Source of the DNA: Gnetum montanum
Taxonomy: Eukaryota; Streptophyta; Gnetopsida; Gnetales; Gnetaceae
Reading direction: 5' to 3'
Length of the DNA: 64,000 nt
Assembly (NCBI GenBank): GCA_015680685.1
Contig: MNCI01037652.1
Coordinates: forward strand, 252,170-316,169
A program made the position numbers and the translations under genes. Shown in pieces: positions 37,966 to 50,022 of this stretch. The first letter of the stretch is position 1. Each line of letters starts with the position of its first letter. The notes under the pieces are model-generated. The model did no database searches, was not told the DNA's origin, and was given only the letters and a program-made list of their open reading frames with translations.

Positions 37966-39886
37966 TTGGTTAATTCTTATGTGAGTTTCAAGAGGGTTAA
38001 GCCCTAACGTAGAGAAGATTTTTAAGCTTGAAACACACTCTACTTAGGAGGTGCCTAGTGGGGCCCACTGAAAGTTCAAATTTTTGAATCTTTTGTGTAA
38101 CTCCCATCATCCTAGCATTGCTTAGACTTTCCCCCTTTGGAAATTCTAGTGCACCATGAGTTTTAATGCCTGGATTTGCCAATGGAGGTGTGAAGAGGGG
38201 CACTTAGGTTTACACTAGGTTTTTATAGTTGTAATGCCAAAAATTGACCACATAATTTACTTTTCTTCCAACAACACACTAATTAAAGCTCTTGGTAAAG
38301 ATTTTACTTTCAAAAACCATTAATCTTCAGTGTGGTTGATCTAGGATCCCCTTCGAGTAGCATTGCTACCTAGATCCAACAAGTTCCAGAGGTTTTTGCA
38401 AAGTTTTATGATAGCTCCATGAAGAAGAGAAGAGGTAGAAGGAAAAACCTAGTCTTGGAGGATGAAAATGTTGTAGCTAAAGGCATCTCTCACCTCCCAT
38501 GGCCCATGATAGGGTAGGGGTTAGTAGTTATCACCCCTAGGTAGACCATTGCTAGCCATTTTCTATGTATTCTTGGCCATTTTTCTTAGTTTTCCTAGTC
38601 AAGAATTTGCGCATTTTTTGAGATCTAGACTATTTTGGTTGACAAAATCTGATTTGAAAAACTCCCACCCCATTATTTAGTGGTTTTTATAAATTTTCAT
38701 TATTTTTAAGCTATTTAGGTCTATTTTATGGGATTTTTAAATTAGGTTTTAGTTAATTTTTGTGTGTTTTTTTACTATTTTTGGCAAAAAAAAAAGCAAC
38801 ACTAATTTCAATTTTTTAATTAAACAAACAATTTGGAATTGTTATTTTTTGGCTTAATATGGTTCTACTTCGATATTTTATGGTCATAACGATTGTAGAA
38901 CCACTGAATTTGGGCTTATGAATAATTCTCCACGAATTTTCCCATCAGCAAATTCACTATGGTTTTTTTGTTTTGGCTATTTTTGTGTAATTTTTATGTA
39001 AAAAATGGCTCTAAATTCTATTTTTTTAATGTTTTGTATTTTTCTCTCTAGATCTTAGCTTTCAAATGGCTATGAGCTGGTGTGATTTGGAGTTGTGATT
39101 AATTTTTAGGAAATTTTTCAATCAGTTGATACAATTGTGTTTTCATGCCATTTTCAATTTTTCATGGTACTTCATGATTTAGTTTAAAAAATCACAGTAG
39201 GGAGTTTTCATGTTTTCAAAAATGGGTGTGTAGGTATTGATTTGAGCTTTCTAAAATTTTTTGAATAATTGGATTTGGAGCTACAATTGATTTTTAATTA
39301 TTTTTCTCATACAATCATGCGAATTGATGTTTTTGGGCTTTAGTGGTTTTACCCCTTGAAGATGGGTAGCATTGACACACTAGATGATTTTTCCTATCAA
39401 TTTCCCATGCTCCTATGGATACTAGTGGATGTTAGAAAGGGTTTATAATTGGTTTCATGAATGTTAAAAAAATTTTGCTATTTTTTACAAGCGATTTCCT
39501 ATGGCCATTTTTTCTTGTTTTCAATGTTGTTGCATAGGTGTTGTTTAAACTTTGCCAAAATGTTGTATAGTGTTTTCAATGTGTTTTAAGTTTTGGTTGA
39601 TATGTTAAAAATTTTCATATTCTAGTTATGATGTCTAAGAATTTTTTATTCTATGAAAATATTGATTTTTGAATTTTTGAAGGAATTTTGACTAACACCC
39701 TAGAGTTTTTATAGTGGCTAGTTTCACCACTAACTAGGATGTTTGGAAAAATCTCCTAAGGAATTCAAAGTGTTGCATAATTTTTGTTATAATTGGTTGT
39801 GATTGTCTTAGTTGTTTTTAGTTTTGCTAATATTTTTCTAAGTATTATGAATATAGTTCTAACTGTGTATGTTGTTTTCCATGCAA
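37966..39886 (+). mobile_element. Upstream region of the antisense gene in E2
   Basis: T-rich, non-coding. Loosely repeated blocks (e.g. 'ggagttgtgattaattttt' near 39092 and 'ggagctacaattgattttt' near 39280) suggest a degenerate repeat of about 180-190 bp. It would be the place for the promoter and first intron of the plus-strand gene; no core promoter could be singled out. Confidence 0.35.
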
Positions 39887-42800
39887 GGCTTTCCTTAAGC
39901 CCATTTTGCTAGTGGTGGAGCTGGTGGGGATACTATGCTACATCAACCTTCCCAAACCGAACACTTCCCCCACTAACATGGTACTAGAGCAAGGTTCCTT
40001 ATGGTTATGACTAGGGACAAGGAAGTTCCTTAACTATCTCCTTCAGAACTCTAGTGTGATGATATGCTTACACTTGTTCACGTACATAGCCAAAGTCATA
40101 TTGAAGACCATTCTACCTTAGTCATCCAATGTGATCATTAAGTTTATAATGAATGATCCTAAGATGTGTGCAAAGGGGGAGGTGTTGGATAGTAGAGGTA
40201 TCCAAGGGAATTGCAAGTTATCCTAGATCTAGAGCATGCCATAGTTTTCTCAGTATAACACTAATAATACTCTAATGGTGGTGCACTATGCCTACATATT
40301 GTTCTAGAATCCTCCTAGCACAGTGTACCATTTGGCTAGATAAGTACAGTTGTGATTTATGGTTTATTTTTGTTTTATTTTTTATACCCACCTTTCCTCT
40401 AGCATTATGATTTTCTAATGTTTCAAATGCTACATATCTTACAGGTACAATGTTTTTGAAAAAGGCTTAGTCAAGAATGACCAAACCTTGAAGGTGGCTC
40501 AAACTATGGTGGGTGTATTTACCAAGGGACTTAAAATCAAAAATATAGTGGTTGATCAATTAAAGGAAAACTTTGATAAATACACCCAAGTCCTTGCCCC
40601 AACCTTCAAGAGGTATGTGGCCACCAAAATGGCTCATAGTTGGTGGGTGGCCCTGAAACACCTTCCAATACCAAACACAGATGCTAGGACCACAACACAA
40701 CCCTTGCCTAGCCAAAAGAAGAAAGGTAAGAAGAATATGGCTTCAACTAAGTTGTTCTAATATTTTATGGTTATATGATTTTAGGCTATTTTAGTTCTAA
40801 GTGTTCTAATGGTCTTAATTTGTTCTTCTTATCGTATCTTAGTTATAGATTATGTGTGCATGCCTTAGCTAACTAGCCATTTTTTGTTGTTTTGTAAGGG
40901 CTTCCACCTCTTCCAACATCACTTTGATTATTTCAGGATGTGCTAACACATGATAGCATTGGTTGAGGGAATAGGCACTCAAAAATTTTCAAGCAAGCAT
41001 TGCTCACATAGGTTTGCTTGATCTTTTCAAGGCACCTACCCCAACCATCCCTACCATTGAGATGATGAACACCATTGACTCCTCTGATGAAGGGCCCAAT
41101 AAGTTCATCACCAAGATGTGCAATTTACTAATCACCTTGCCCCTTGATGAGCCTACCTTCTATGATCTCTTTGGTATTCCCACTAAAGGGATAAAGATTG
41201 TCACCAAAGCAACTAAGGAGGTAGGCCATCACAAGGAGGTAGAGGCATGGTTGGGTGCTCATTGTGGCCATTCCAGGTTGACCTTGGATGAATTCCAAGT
41301 ATTAGAAGCAAGGGAGTCCCATCCCTTATTCTAATCCTATGCCTTCCCTAAGTTGTTAGCACAGAAAAAGGTGACTGGCGTTGCCTAGGCATGATCCATG
41401 ATAAAGGTCCTATAAGAAGGTACTCTGTTTAACTAGGGTACACACTTGACCTCTAGATTACATGAGAAAATTCTCAAACTCTATGTGGATCTCACCACAA
41501 TATGCCACATGCACTATGCATTCTTCACATTGCATTTAAAGAGATTTACAGAGTTCTTGGTGGTGAGGATGGATAGGCAATGGGTATGCTAGGACCCATC
41601 CCAACTCTCTAGGCCTTGTATAAAGCACATTTATCCAATCATGTAGGCACATAACCCACCAAATAATGTTAGCGAATTGTTGTCTATCACCACTAAGGAA
41701 GTCAATGGTAGATAGTGTGTTTCCCCTAACAACATGGGAGTGGAGCCTCATGTTGATCTTGCTAATGTTGAAAGGGCTAGGAAGATGCATGCTAAAGCTA
41801 ATAGGGTAGCTAGAGCAAAGATAAAGTGGCCCATGGAGGAAGTAGTACTAGTAATAGAGAAACCTTCCAAGCAAATATTCACACTAAAGCTTGTTAGAAA
41901 TCATAATGTGGTTACTAATAAGTTGCTAACTATTTTCTATGTTTTGGTTTTTTCTATGTTTTGAGTTCTAAGGTTACAATATTATAATGTTGTTAAGTTT
42001 TTATTATGCTTTTGGTTTATTGTCCTTATAGATAAGACATAAGACATGGTAGCCCAATCCATAGCAATTGAGGAGGAGTATATGCATATTAACAAGGTAG
42101 TACTATAGTGCCATGAGGACAAAGAGTTGGCCAACATTAAGTTCAATGACCTAGACACCTTGTTTGGTGAGCTTCTAGTAGGGAAACCTCCAATTGTCAT
42201 CCCATATGAGGATCCAAGTATGCATACGCCTTAGTGCTATTCATTATAATTTATGGTTTTATGTTTAGCTTTTGTTCTAACCCTTCATTGATTTTTATGA
42301 TTGTTATAGTTCCTAAGCCCCAAGTAGAAGCCTCTACCCCTATGTTTTAGATGAAACCATGGGTAGAGCTTCTAGAAAAAGTGAAATTTATGTGAGTGGC
42401 TAAGGACATCATTAACTAGTTGCAATAAGTTGCTCCTAAGATTAGTAAGAACTTTGTTCTATTTTACCTTAATGTTTTATGTTATTTATGTTATAGGTAT
42501 ATTTGGTTATGAGCTTTTTTGTTATGGCTATTTGTGTTATACATTATGCTTATGGGTATATTTTATGGCTATATTGTTTACAATGCCTACCATTGCATTG
42601 GACCCTAGCTATGACATGGAGATTGACTCCTTGCTAAAGCTCCCTCCTAAGGTTGAAAATATACCATGGAAGTTAGATGAAATTTCCATTAATCTTGCAA
42701 TTTCATTTGCAAAAACTTCATGAAAGTTTCAAAGATCCAATGAATGCCTATGGAAGTAGGTTTGACCTTGAAGAAGGAGAATAAGAGACAAGCCTAGATG

Positions 42801-43582
42801 ACCACCAATCTATAGGATTGTAAGGCTTTTGTGGAAGCCCAAGTAACTAATACAAAAAAATTATGAACCAAGGAGATCACATGGGCCTACTATTGGAATG
42901 TTATTCATGACAAGGTTTGCCTTTCTAGGGAGATGACACAATAGCGGTTATAGATGGACCCCATCACCTCCAAAGCCAAGGATTAGAAAGATTATTATGC
43001 TTGGGTCCTAGAGTGGGGCTGGAAATAAAAAGACCATAAGAGGAAATACAAGGTTGATCATGAGGCATATCTAATGTGGCTTAATGAGGAGACTACTGAA
43101 TGACACAAGATGGAGCTATTCATAAAGGGGATTCAAGCCGAAACTACCTATAAAATCTTTGAAGGCACTCTCACAATAGCTAAATCTCCTACTTCTTAGG
43201 TCTCTATGACTGCAAGTGAGATTTCTACTATAATGGTATCACAAGAGTTGCCCACATGGATAGAAATTGATGAGAGAAACATCCTCATGGAAATTAATCT
43301 TATGGATGTGGATTAGGCCCACATGACAAAGGACCAAATCCTCCTTCACTTGGAGGTTGTTCTTCAACATCTTCCCCCAAAATTTGTTGAGCTATATTCC
43401 CCATAAGTTTGATTATTCTTATGTCATTTTATCTTTTCTTTAGTTATTTGTTTATTTTTTTCAGTTATGCATTGATTACTAATTGGTCTTATGTTATTAT
43501 GTTACAAGCACTAGGAGATATCAACAACCCTAGTGATGAGGGTGGGGATGACCCACAACTTCCTCCTCCAGATTCCCCTTAG
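39887..43582 (+). pseudogene. Multi-exon gene antisense to its host element E2
   Basis: On the strand opposite to E2 gag and pol. Probable exons: z 39887-40343, a 40445-40725 (ends AAAG|gtaag), b 40937-41892 (after tatttcag), c 42032-42217 (after ccttatag), d 42310-42444 (after ttgttatag, ends |gtaag), e 42584-43406, f 43508-43582 ending TAG. Exon b encodes 'KFITKMCNLLITLPLDEPTF' and 'FYDLFGIPTKG', then 'FFTLHLKRFTEFLVVRMDR'; exon d 'KPWVELLEKVKF'; e is charged and coiled-coil-like; f 'ALGDINNPSDEGGDDPQLPP'. Every exon from b to f has a partner of nearly equal length in E1 (63295-60542). Exon b resembles the putative plant transposon-protein domain; that is inference. Some stops and lost splice bases (AA for AG before e and f) show decay of this copy. 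Function unknown. Confidence 0.7.
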
Positions 43583-44430
43583 CATCACCAGTTGCCTACT
43601 TTCAATTGTTTCTTATTGATAACCATTGATGTTTATGTTGTTTGTTGTGATGGCTAGTGTTAGCGAAAGTTTTTATTGTGGATAGTTTCATGTTTATTGT
43701 TTACTGTTCCAACATTTTGTCACACAGTGTTGCTATGGATACTTATGTTGGAGATGTTTTAATTCTATTTTTCAGTTTTGATTTTGGCTATATCATTTTT
43801 GGAATTATGGTCTTATTCATGTCATGGTCACATGGTTTTATGTTATAAATGTTGTTCATGGCTACATTGGCTAACTTAGTCATAAGGTTATAATGCAATA
43901 AAAAGGTTGAGATGGCTAGGTAATAAGGTTGTAAACTAAAATGAAAATAAGTCAAAAGGTTTTTTTCTAGTTTAAGGTCATGGTGGGCCAAAGGATGTTT
44001 GCCAATTTAATGCCTTGGTGGGCCATATGTACTTGCCAATTTTAGGCCATGGTAGGCCCTACATTCCACAAAAGGAAATATATTTTTGTCTATTTTATGT
44101 TTTAAAGTTTTTATGAATTTTTTGGTTTTAAAATTTTTATGAGTTTTTTTTTGTTTATCATGCTCAAAGATAAAGAAAATATTTTAATAAATAGAAATTC
44201 AAACAAAATTAAACTCTTAGGCTACATGCAAATTAAAGCTTAATTTAAAGCAAACGAAATGGCATAAACATGCAACATGTAAACTAGGCTAACGAGCTAT
44301 AAGTCCATATGCTTACATGGCTATGAGTGCATAGAGTAGGAGGATTAGGGGTGTACATCACTTGTGAAAATTCTTTCTAATCTTTAAGAGATTAGAAAAT
44401 GTATACGTCCTATTTTGCACAAGCTTCTTT
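43583..44430 (-). mobile_element. E2 spacer between protease and antisense gene
   Basis: Non-coding spacer conserved with E1 59760-60541. Three direct repeats of the type 'ttaatgccttggtgggccat' lie at about 43970-44070, matching those of E1 on the other strand (60003-60090). Conservation of this spacer in both elements shows that the antisense gene was not separately inserted in each. Confidence 0.65.
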
Positions 44431-45200
44431 TCCCCATCCCCTTCACTGATGATGTTAAAGGGGAGCTCTTCCCATAGCGTATCCCCTATGCTATCATTGT
44501 TGTTTTTGGCCTTCTCCACTCCATCGAGTTTCTTGATTTTGTTACTAGGAGTTTCATCCTAAAACTCCACTTCTGACTCGTGTCCTATGTCTATGTTGTT
44601 AAGTATTAGGGGAACCATGCTATCACCATGAATGATAATTTCACCTTCTTCGTAAGGTAGGTGAATTTCTTGGTGCATGGACAAAGGAATAACTTGTAAT
44701 TAAGCTAGCCAAGGCCTTCCCAAGATAAGGTTAAATCTTGGTGTTTCTTCCATCATTAAGAAATTAGCAATTATGGGGCATTTCTCCCTTGGCATAAAGT
44801 CTAATGAGATAGACCCCTTAATAGCAACCCACGATCCATTGAAGGATTTGAGAGCTAATGTTGATGTATGTTGCATATGTTTAGTTAGGCCTAAATTCTC
44901 AACTCTAGTATAAGGGATGACATTGTTGTGGCTCCATCATCTACATGCATATTATATGGTCCTACTCGAATCGTTATAAAGAGGAAGCCTTGGTCACATC
45001 GCCATTTTGGGGATTGGTTTTGATTTCACTCTTGCAAAACACTAGTGATGTTAACTTTGTATCACTAGGTGAAGAAGGTACCATTACCACATTGATGGAT
45101 TCTTCATTAGCCAAGATGTCTTTGCTAACAGGGATGAAGGTCAACATCTTGACTAGTGCTTCATGGTGCGTAGTAGAAGTCATGACCAAGTCATAAAGGC
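44431..45200 (-). pseudogene. E2 protease relic
   Basis: Minus strand. The upstream part is open for 71 codons (45189-44974: 'MLTFIPVSKDILANEESINV'). Then 'RVGPYNMHVDDGATT' (about 44965-44930), where D-D-G-A-T is the retropepsin active-site triad of this family, and near 44700 'LSWEGLG', the decayed L-G-R-[SP]-W-L. It ends 'KKFTYLTKKVKLSFMVI', which matches E1 'KKFTYLMREVK'. Protease cleaves the gag-pol polyprotein in the particle. Here several stops. Confidence 0.7.
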
Positions 45201-47964
45201 TAAGGGTTGTATTTTTTTTGTTTTAGTGATTGTTTGACCTATTTCATTGCATTGAGGAAGTCTTTGTTGTTGACCATGGGCTTGTCACCCTTGTTATTCT
45301 TAACTTTCTCCATGCATCCCAAAATGCATACTTCGTGTTTTAGTTGTTATGGCAGCTTCTCCTCTTTCCTTTTCCTTGGGATTTAAGGTCCTCCCATGGC
45401 TTTCTAGTTAAAGTAACCTAGGTTAAAAAGGTCATGAGTATAGATGGTATAGGAGTAGACTTCGATAGGCCCACTTCCTTCCATGCCTTGGCTTTCATAT
45501 AGTCTTTATTACTAGACTTTTGCATAGGCTTATTCCTTTACTTGGCTAGGGCTTTTTGCATATTTTTTGATGTTTGGGAGGAAGAGGCTATTGCATTAGC
45601 CATCATGATGGGTCGTTGTGCAATTTCGTAGGCAAACTTAGGTGTATTAGGAGGGTGAGGTACTCTAATTACAAAAGGCTCCATGGGGGGCATTGGTAAT
45701 GGTACCCTTGCAACAAAGCAGGGCCTTGAACTAGTAGAGGTTGAAGAACCTTTTTTCATTGTAAGGAGGTACCTAAATCACAAACAATTCCCTCACTAGC
45801 CTTAGGTCATTATTAATATTGAATGCTACTATAGTGTATGGACTGTTATTGGTGTTCAACGAATCTTTATATACATGCATCGACTAATTTTTAGGCCTAA
45901 CAAGGTTAGAAGCATCAAGTACCACTTCATCCTATTTTATCATCTTTTGTAGGTTTTCCTTTACTGCAAGGAAAAAATCAATGTTGTGACCTAGCAACTA
46001 ATGATAGTGGCAAAGTGGTAAAGCTTAAAATACTTAGAAACTATATGGTCATCTTTGGTTGCTCTAGTGGAATCTTTGGCTATCTCACATAGTTTCTCAT
46101 GCCTCTTTCAAGCATTTTTGTTCATTTATTTGTATCATATCCTCCCACTCTTCAATAGTTGTTCTAAAATTTCTAATGCCTTCAAGGGTAGCCTAGTATA
46201 TTTTTTTCTCTCTTTTTGCTCATAGTTGGACCTCGAAGTAGTTAATGTAGAGGCCCCAAATGTTGAGGTCTAGTTGTTATTGTTAGTAGGGGCCTTGGGT
46301 GGGTTAGTTCTTTTTCCTTGTGTGGTCTCCTTACTTTCTTTTGTTATAGTGGCCACTACCATGTTGTTTTGCCTTCCCCTCTTGTTATCCTTTCATGCAT
46401 TTTTGTTTCTATATGCCACATAGGAGGGGTCTTGGCTAGCCTCTGTGGCATCTTCTATGTTTTTGGTTTGGGAAAAGGCCTGACTTAGTAACCATGAATT
46501 AAGGTAGTATAATTTTGATTTAATAAAGTCATGAACTATCCCCTTGAAGATAGCTAAAAGGTGGATTTTATCTATCAGTTCTAAGATCTGGTTGAGCAAA
46601 GTGTTCCATCATTGAATGAACTTTTGCACCAGTTCAAGGGGTACTTGCTTGACCTTCATCAGTTGGTCAAGGGTGGTATCAAGTTTTAAGTTATACTTGA
46701 AATGGTTAATGAATTATGAAATCAGATCTTTCAATGAGGATATGGATCCTCTTGACAAGGCATGGTACCAATCGAGCGTCTTTCCTGTAAGGAACATAGG
46801 GAATATTCTCATTATTGTGTGTGACCAGGCTTGCAGTAATAAGCACTCGGAGTAAAAGGTTATGAGGTGAGAATTGGAATCACATTTGCCATTGTACTTT
46901 AAGAAAAGTGGTATGGTAAAACCATGGAAAAGAGTTAGTGGTGGAACTATAGGATTGTTGGTATCATCCTGTTAAAAGTCCATAATCTTGATGGTTTGGG
47001 ATGTGGAGGCCTTGAGCCTCTTTAACTCTTTGGTTAGGTCTTGGATCATCTAAAAGGCTTGATCTAGACCATGGGATGCCCCCATTGGTTGTGGAGTTTG
47101 CACAAAAGGTTGTGCTATATGTTGGAAGACTTGTGGCTTTGTAATAGTTTGTGGCATCAAGGAAGAGGTTGGGTCATCATCGTGATAGGTGGACTAAACA
47201 AAGAAAAAGATGTTTGCATTGGTATCTAGGACACAAACGGGAAGGAGGTACAGTATCCCTAGGTCACTTGAGGTCCCATAGTGAGCCCCATATAGGTATA
47301 AATAGGATTAGTGGTGGTCACAACCACCTATGGAGGACCACATAGATCATGGCTATGTGGCAAAAGACATGGAGAAATGAAAGGTTGTAGACTATGGCAC
47401 TGATTGTGTTTGGTGCACTGTGATAACTAGCATTGGTCCAAACATGGTAGGGTAGGAAGGGGTTGAGGACTAGAACATTTGTCCCATGGAAGAGAAGAGG
47501 GGGGTTGATGGAGGCACTGTAGCCTTGGGGATCTATTATTGAAATAGCCCCCCTATGAGGTTTTCATGTTTGGAATCTACCCCAAACTAATCGTCTTCCT
47601 CCTCCTAGTTGTCCAAGATAGCCTTTCCATCTTCCTCATCCTTCTTAATTAATTGAGATAGAATGTGCGCATAAGTTTCAATAAAGGATATCTTGTCATA
47701 TGGGGAAGGAATATACTCCTTCCCATCACGATATATGAGCTCGTTCTCCCTTTTGATTGTTGCTTCCATCCTTGGAATTAGCATGCCAACATGAATCTTA
47801 GCACAGACAAAGTTGTAATGATCTTTGTTTATTACCAAAAATTCAAGGCTTCACATCCTAAGCCTAAGTGATTACCTATACTCAACTATGGTGAGGTCCT
47901 TGGGGTCATAGATCCTCATTGCCTATTAGCTAGAAGCTTTCTCAATGAAGTTAAAGGGAAACAT
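45201..47964 (-). pseudogene. E2 gag relic
   Basis: Start chosen at the minus-strand ATG at 47964, before 'MRIYDPKDLTIVEYR'. The N-terminal domain 'PRMEATIKRENELIYRDGKE' (47777-47720) is followed by linker sequence, then the Retrotrans_gag core: 'DWYHALSRGSISSLKDLIS' (about 46770-46715) and 'VPLELVQKFIQ' to 'LEPIDKIHL'-like text, ending in 'NSWLLSQAFSQTKNIEDA' (46500-46447). A Pro-rich segment 'VARVPLPMPPMEPFVIRVPH' lies at 45705-45646. The same blocks occur in E1 on the plus strand. Several stops. Confidence 0.75.
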
Positions 47965-48692
47965 GGTCAACTGGCTAAAAAACATGTTGAAAATGTTAAA
48001 TATGGCTTGCTAAAGTGATAAATTAATTAACAAAAATGAAAATTCCAGCAAGTGGAATTGATAAAATATCAAAGGAGGATGGCTGAAAAACCATTATACA
48101 CTACAACTATAAAACACATGTAGGTTGTAGAAGAAGGGGGTATAAATTTTACCCCCACAAAAAGACAATGGTTTGAGCATTATACCTCTACCACTTTTGG
48201 TTTCCTAGTAGTAACCATGTTGGGGTGACAAGGAAGCAAGGATGGGGGTAAGACAAACATCTTACACCTTCTTGCAAAGTGTTGGGGGTGTTACCCCTTG
48301 GCTGATGGTATGGTAAACACCGAAACACAAGGTGAAAATCTTGATTTTTCAAAGCTTTTTGGAAATTTTATGTTTGGTTTTGGCAAGATTCCAATGTTGG
48401 CCTTACCAGGAAATTTTCATAGTAGTGGGATAAGGTTTTGGTTGGAACACCAGCATTGGCCTTGCAATTTCCAGCAATTGCTATGATAATGTTTCCAAAA
48501 CCCAAACACCTACAACCTCTATGCTAGGCTTTGGTTGTAAGAAGAATGGATGGAAATGTTTGGTATTGTGAAAATTTAAAGGTTTTGGCTACAAAATTCA
48601 AAAGTTTCCAACTAGCAGGCAGCACTGTTAGAACAAGCAATAGGATTAGATGTAGAACTTGGGTCGAGGCCCTTTTTCTAGTGCCAAAAAAT
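47965..48692 (-). mobile_element. E2 leader with PBS region
   Basis: Between gag and the 5' LTR. Directly next to the LTR the minus strand reads ttttttggcactagaaaaag, equivalent to the start of the E1 leader, so it is the PBS region; tRNA not assigned. 'ccaatgttggcc' and 'ccagcattggcc' (48390-48470) belong to the same motif family as the 190-bp array. Confidence 0.5.
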
Positions 48693-50022
48693 TGTAGCAC
48701 CTAAAAAATTTGGTTGCTTGAAAACCAAAAATTCTAGGTAGAACAACTTTAACCTCAAACCCCAAGGGCCTCCATGAAAAAATAGGATCCAAGGTGCATT
48801 GAATGATCCAATAGATCACCTAGGAACTTCGAAAGTGTAAACTAGGATAATGCAAACATGAAAATGAAGCAGATCTAACATAAAATAATGCATGAAATAT
48901 GAGAAATAAAAACTAACTTGCACAAAAAAAAAGAAACTTTAAAATTTATTAAAAAATAAAGAGAGTTTACAAAACTATACAAGGGTACCTAAGAAAGTAG
49001 GGGGTTCACTTTGCAGGGGTTTGGAATTTATTGAAGTCAATAGCCTTGGGTGTCATAATCAACTCCATGATAAGGATGCTCCACAACTCATGAAGATATG
49101 AAACCTTGCTACAATCCTCACTAGATTTGTAGCATTGGTGATGCAATGGGTGAGATGTGTGGGTGTTTTTTGATTGCAAAAAAGAGACATGCTAGAAGTC
49201 TTAATGTCCATGCTGCTTAGTGTTGCTACAAAATATCAAACAATCTCAAGGGTAGAACAATGGTTACAATGGGTATGATTTCCACACTATGGATGCCTCA
49301 AAAGTTTTGTGTTTATAGGTTCTCCAAAGCTCTTAAATGCAAAAATATGGCCAAGTATGCAAAAGAGTGGAACCTCAAATATGATTATTCTACCAAAAAG
49401 TTGGAACCCTTCTATGATACTATAGCTTGGTTTATATAGGTTTTCATGGCCATGAGTTTTGCTACAAATTTATGCCTAATTGCTAATAGATTGCTATCAC
49501 GTACAGGTGTTTCAGGTGTCCAAATCTAGCATAGTTTCTATGTATGGTAATTTTTGATACCCCCATGACATCAAAATCATTCCATTTACCAAAAATAGTA
49601 AATGGGAATTTTATCCATGCTGGCTTCTTCCACCCATGCTAGGACTTCCACTAGCAATGTTAAAGTGTAGGATCAATGCTAAAGCTAGAATAATGATGAG
49701 GTTTTGAATCATGCTAGAGCAACACTAGAAGAAAAGTGCAATGTTGGGAGGTGCAGGGGTTATGCCTCCCAACACTAGAAACATGTGAGGTTATAGCCCC
49801 TCATAGGTGTTTCCAGTGTAGAAAAAGTTATACCCCCAACAAAACCCATCAAAATGCCCAATTTTGGTAGTCCAAAAGTCATTTTTAACCATTCCAAGCA
49901 CAAATATGGACATAATATGATTTTTTCAACTTGGGGGTTAAGACTTTGATCACTTATGATGCATTTTTCAGCCACAAAAGCTAAAGTATGTGAAATTACA
50001 TTACATGGATGTTTCAACCACA
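48693..50022 (-). mobile_element. 5' LTR of E2 (type B)
   Basis: A 1330-bp LTR, plus-strand ends TGTAGCACC...AACCACA (minus strand TGTGGTT...GGTGCTACA). It is the full-length reference for the interrupted 3' LTR. To its right E1 gag resumes at 50023. A target-site duplication for E2 could not be read with certainty. Confidence 0.85.

Noticed and set aside
39887-43582. Antisense gene as a separate nested retrotransposon or captured host cDNA
   Set aside because: No LTRs, TSD or poly-A found at its borders, introns are kept, and the neighbouring spacer is shared between E1 and E2.
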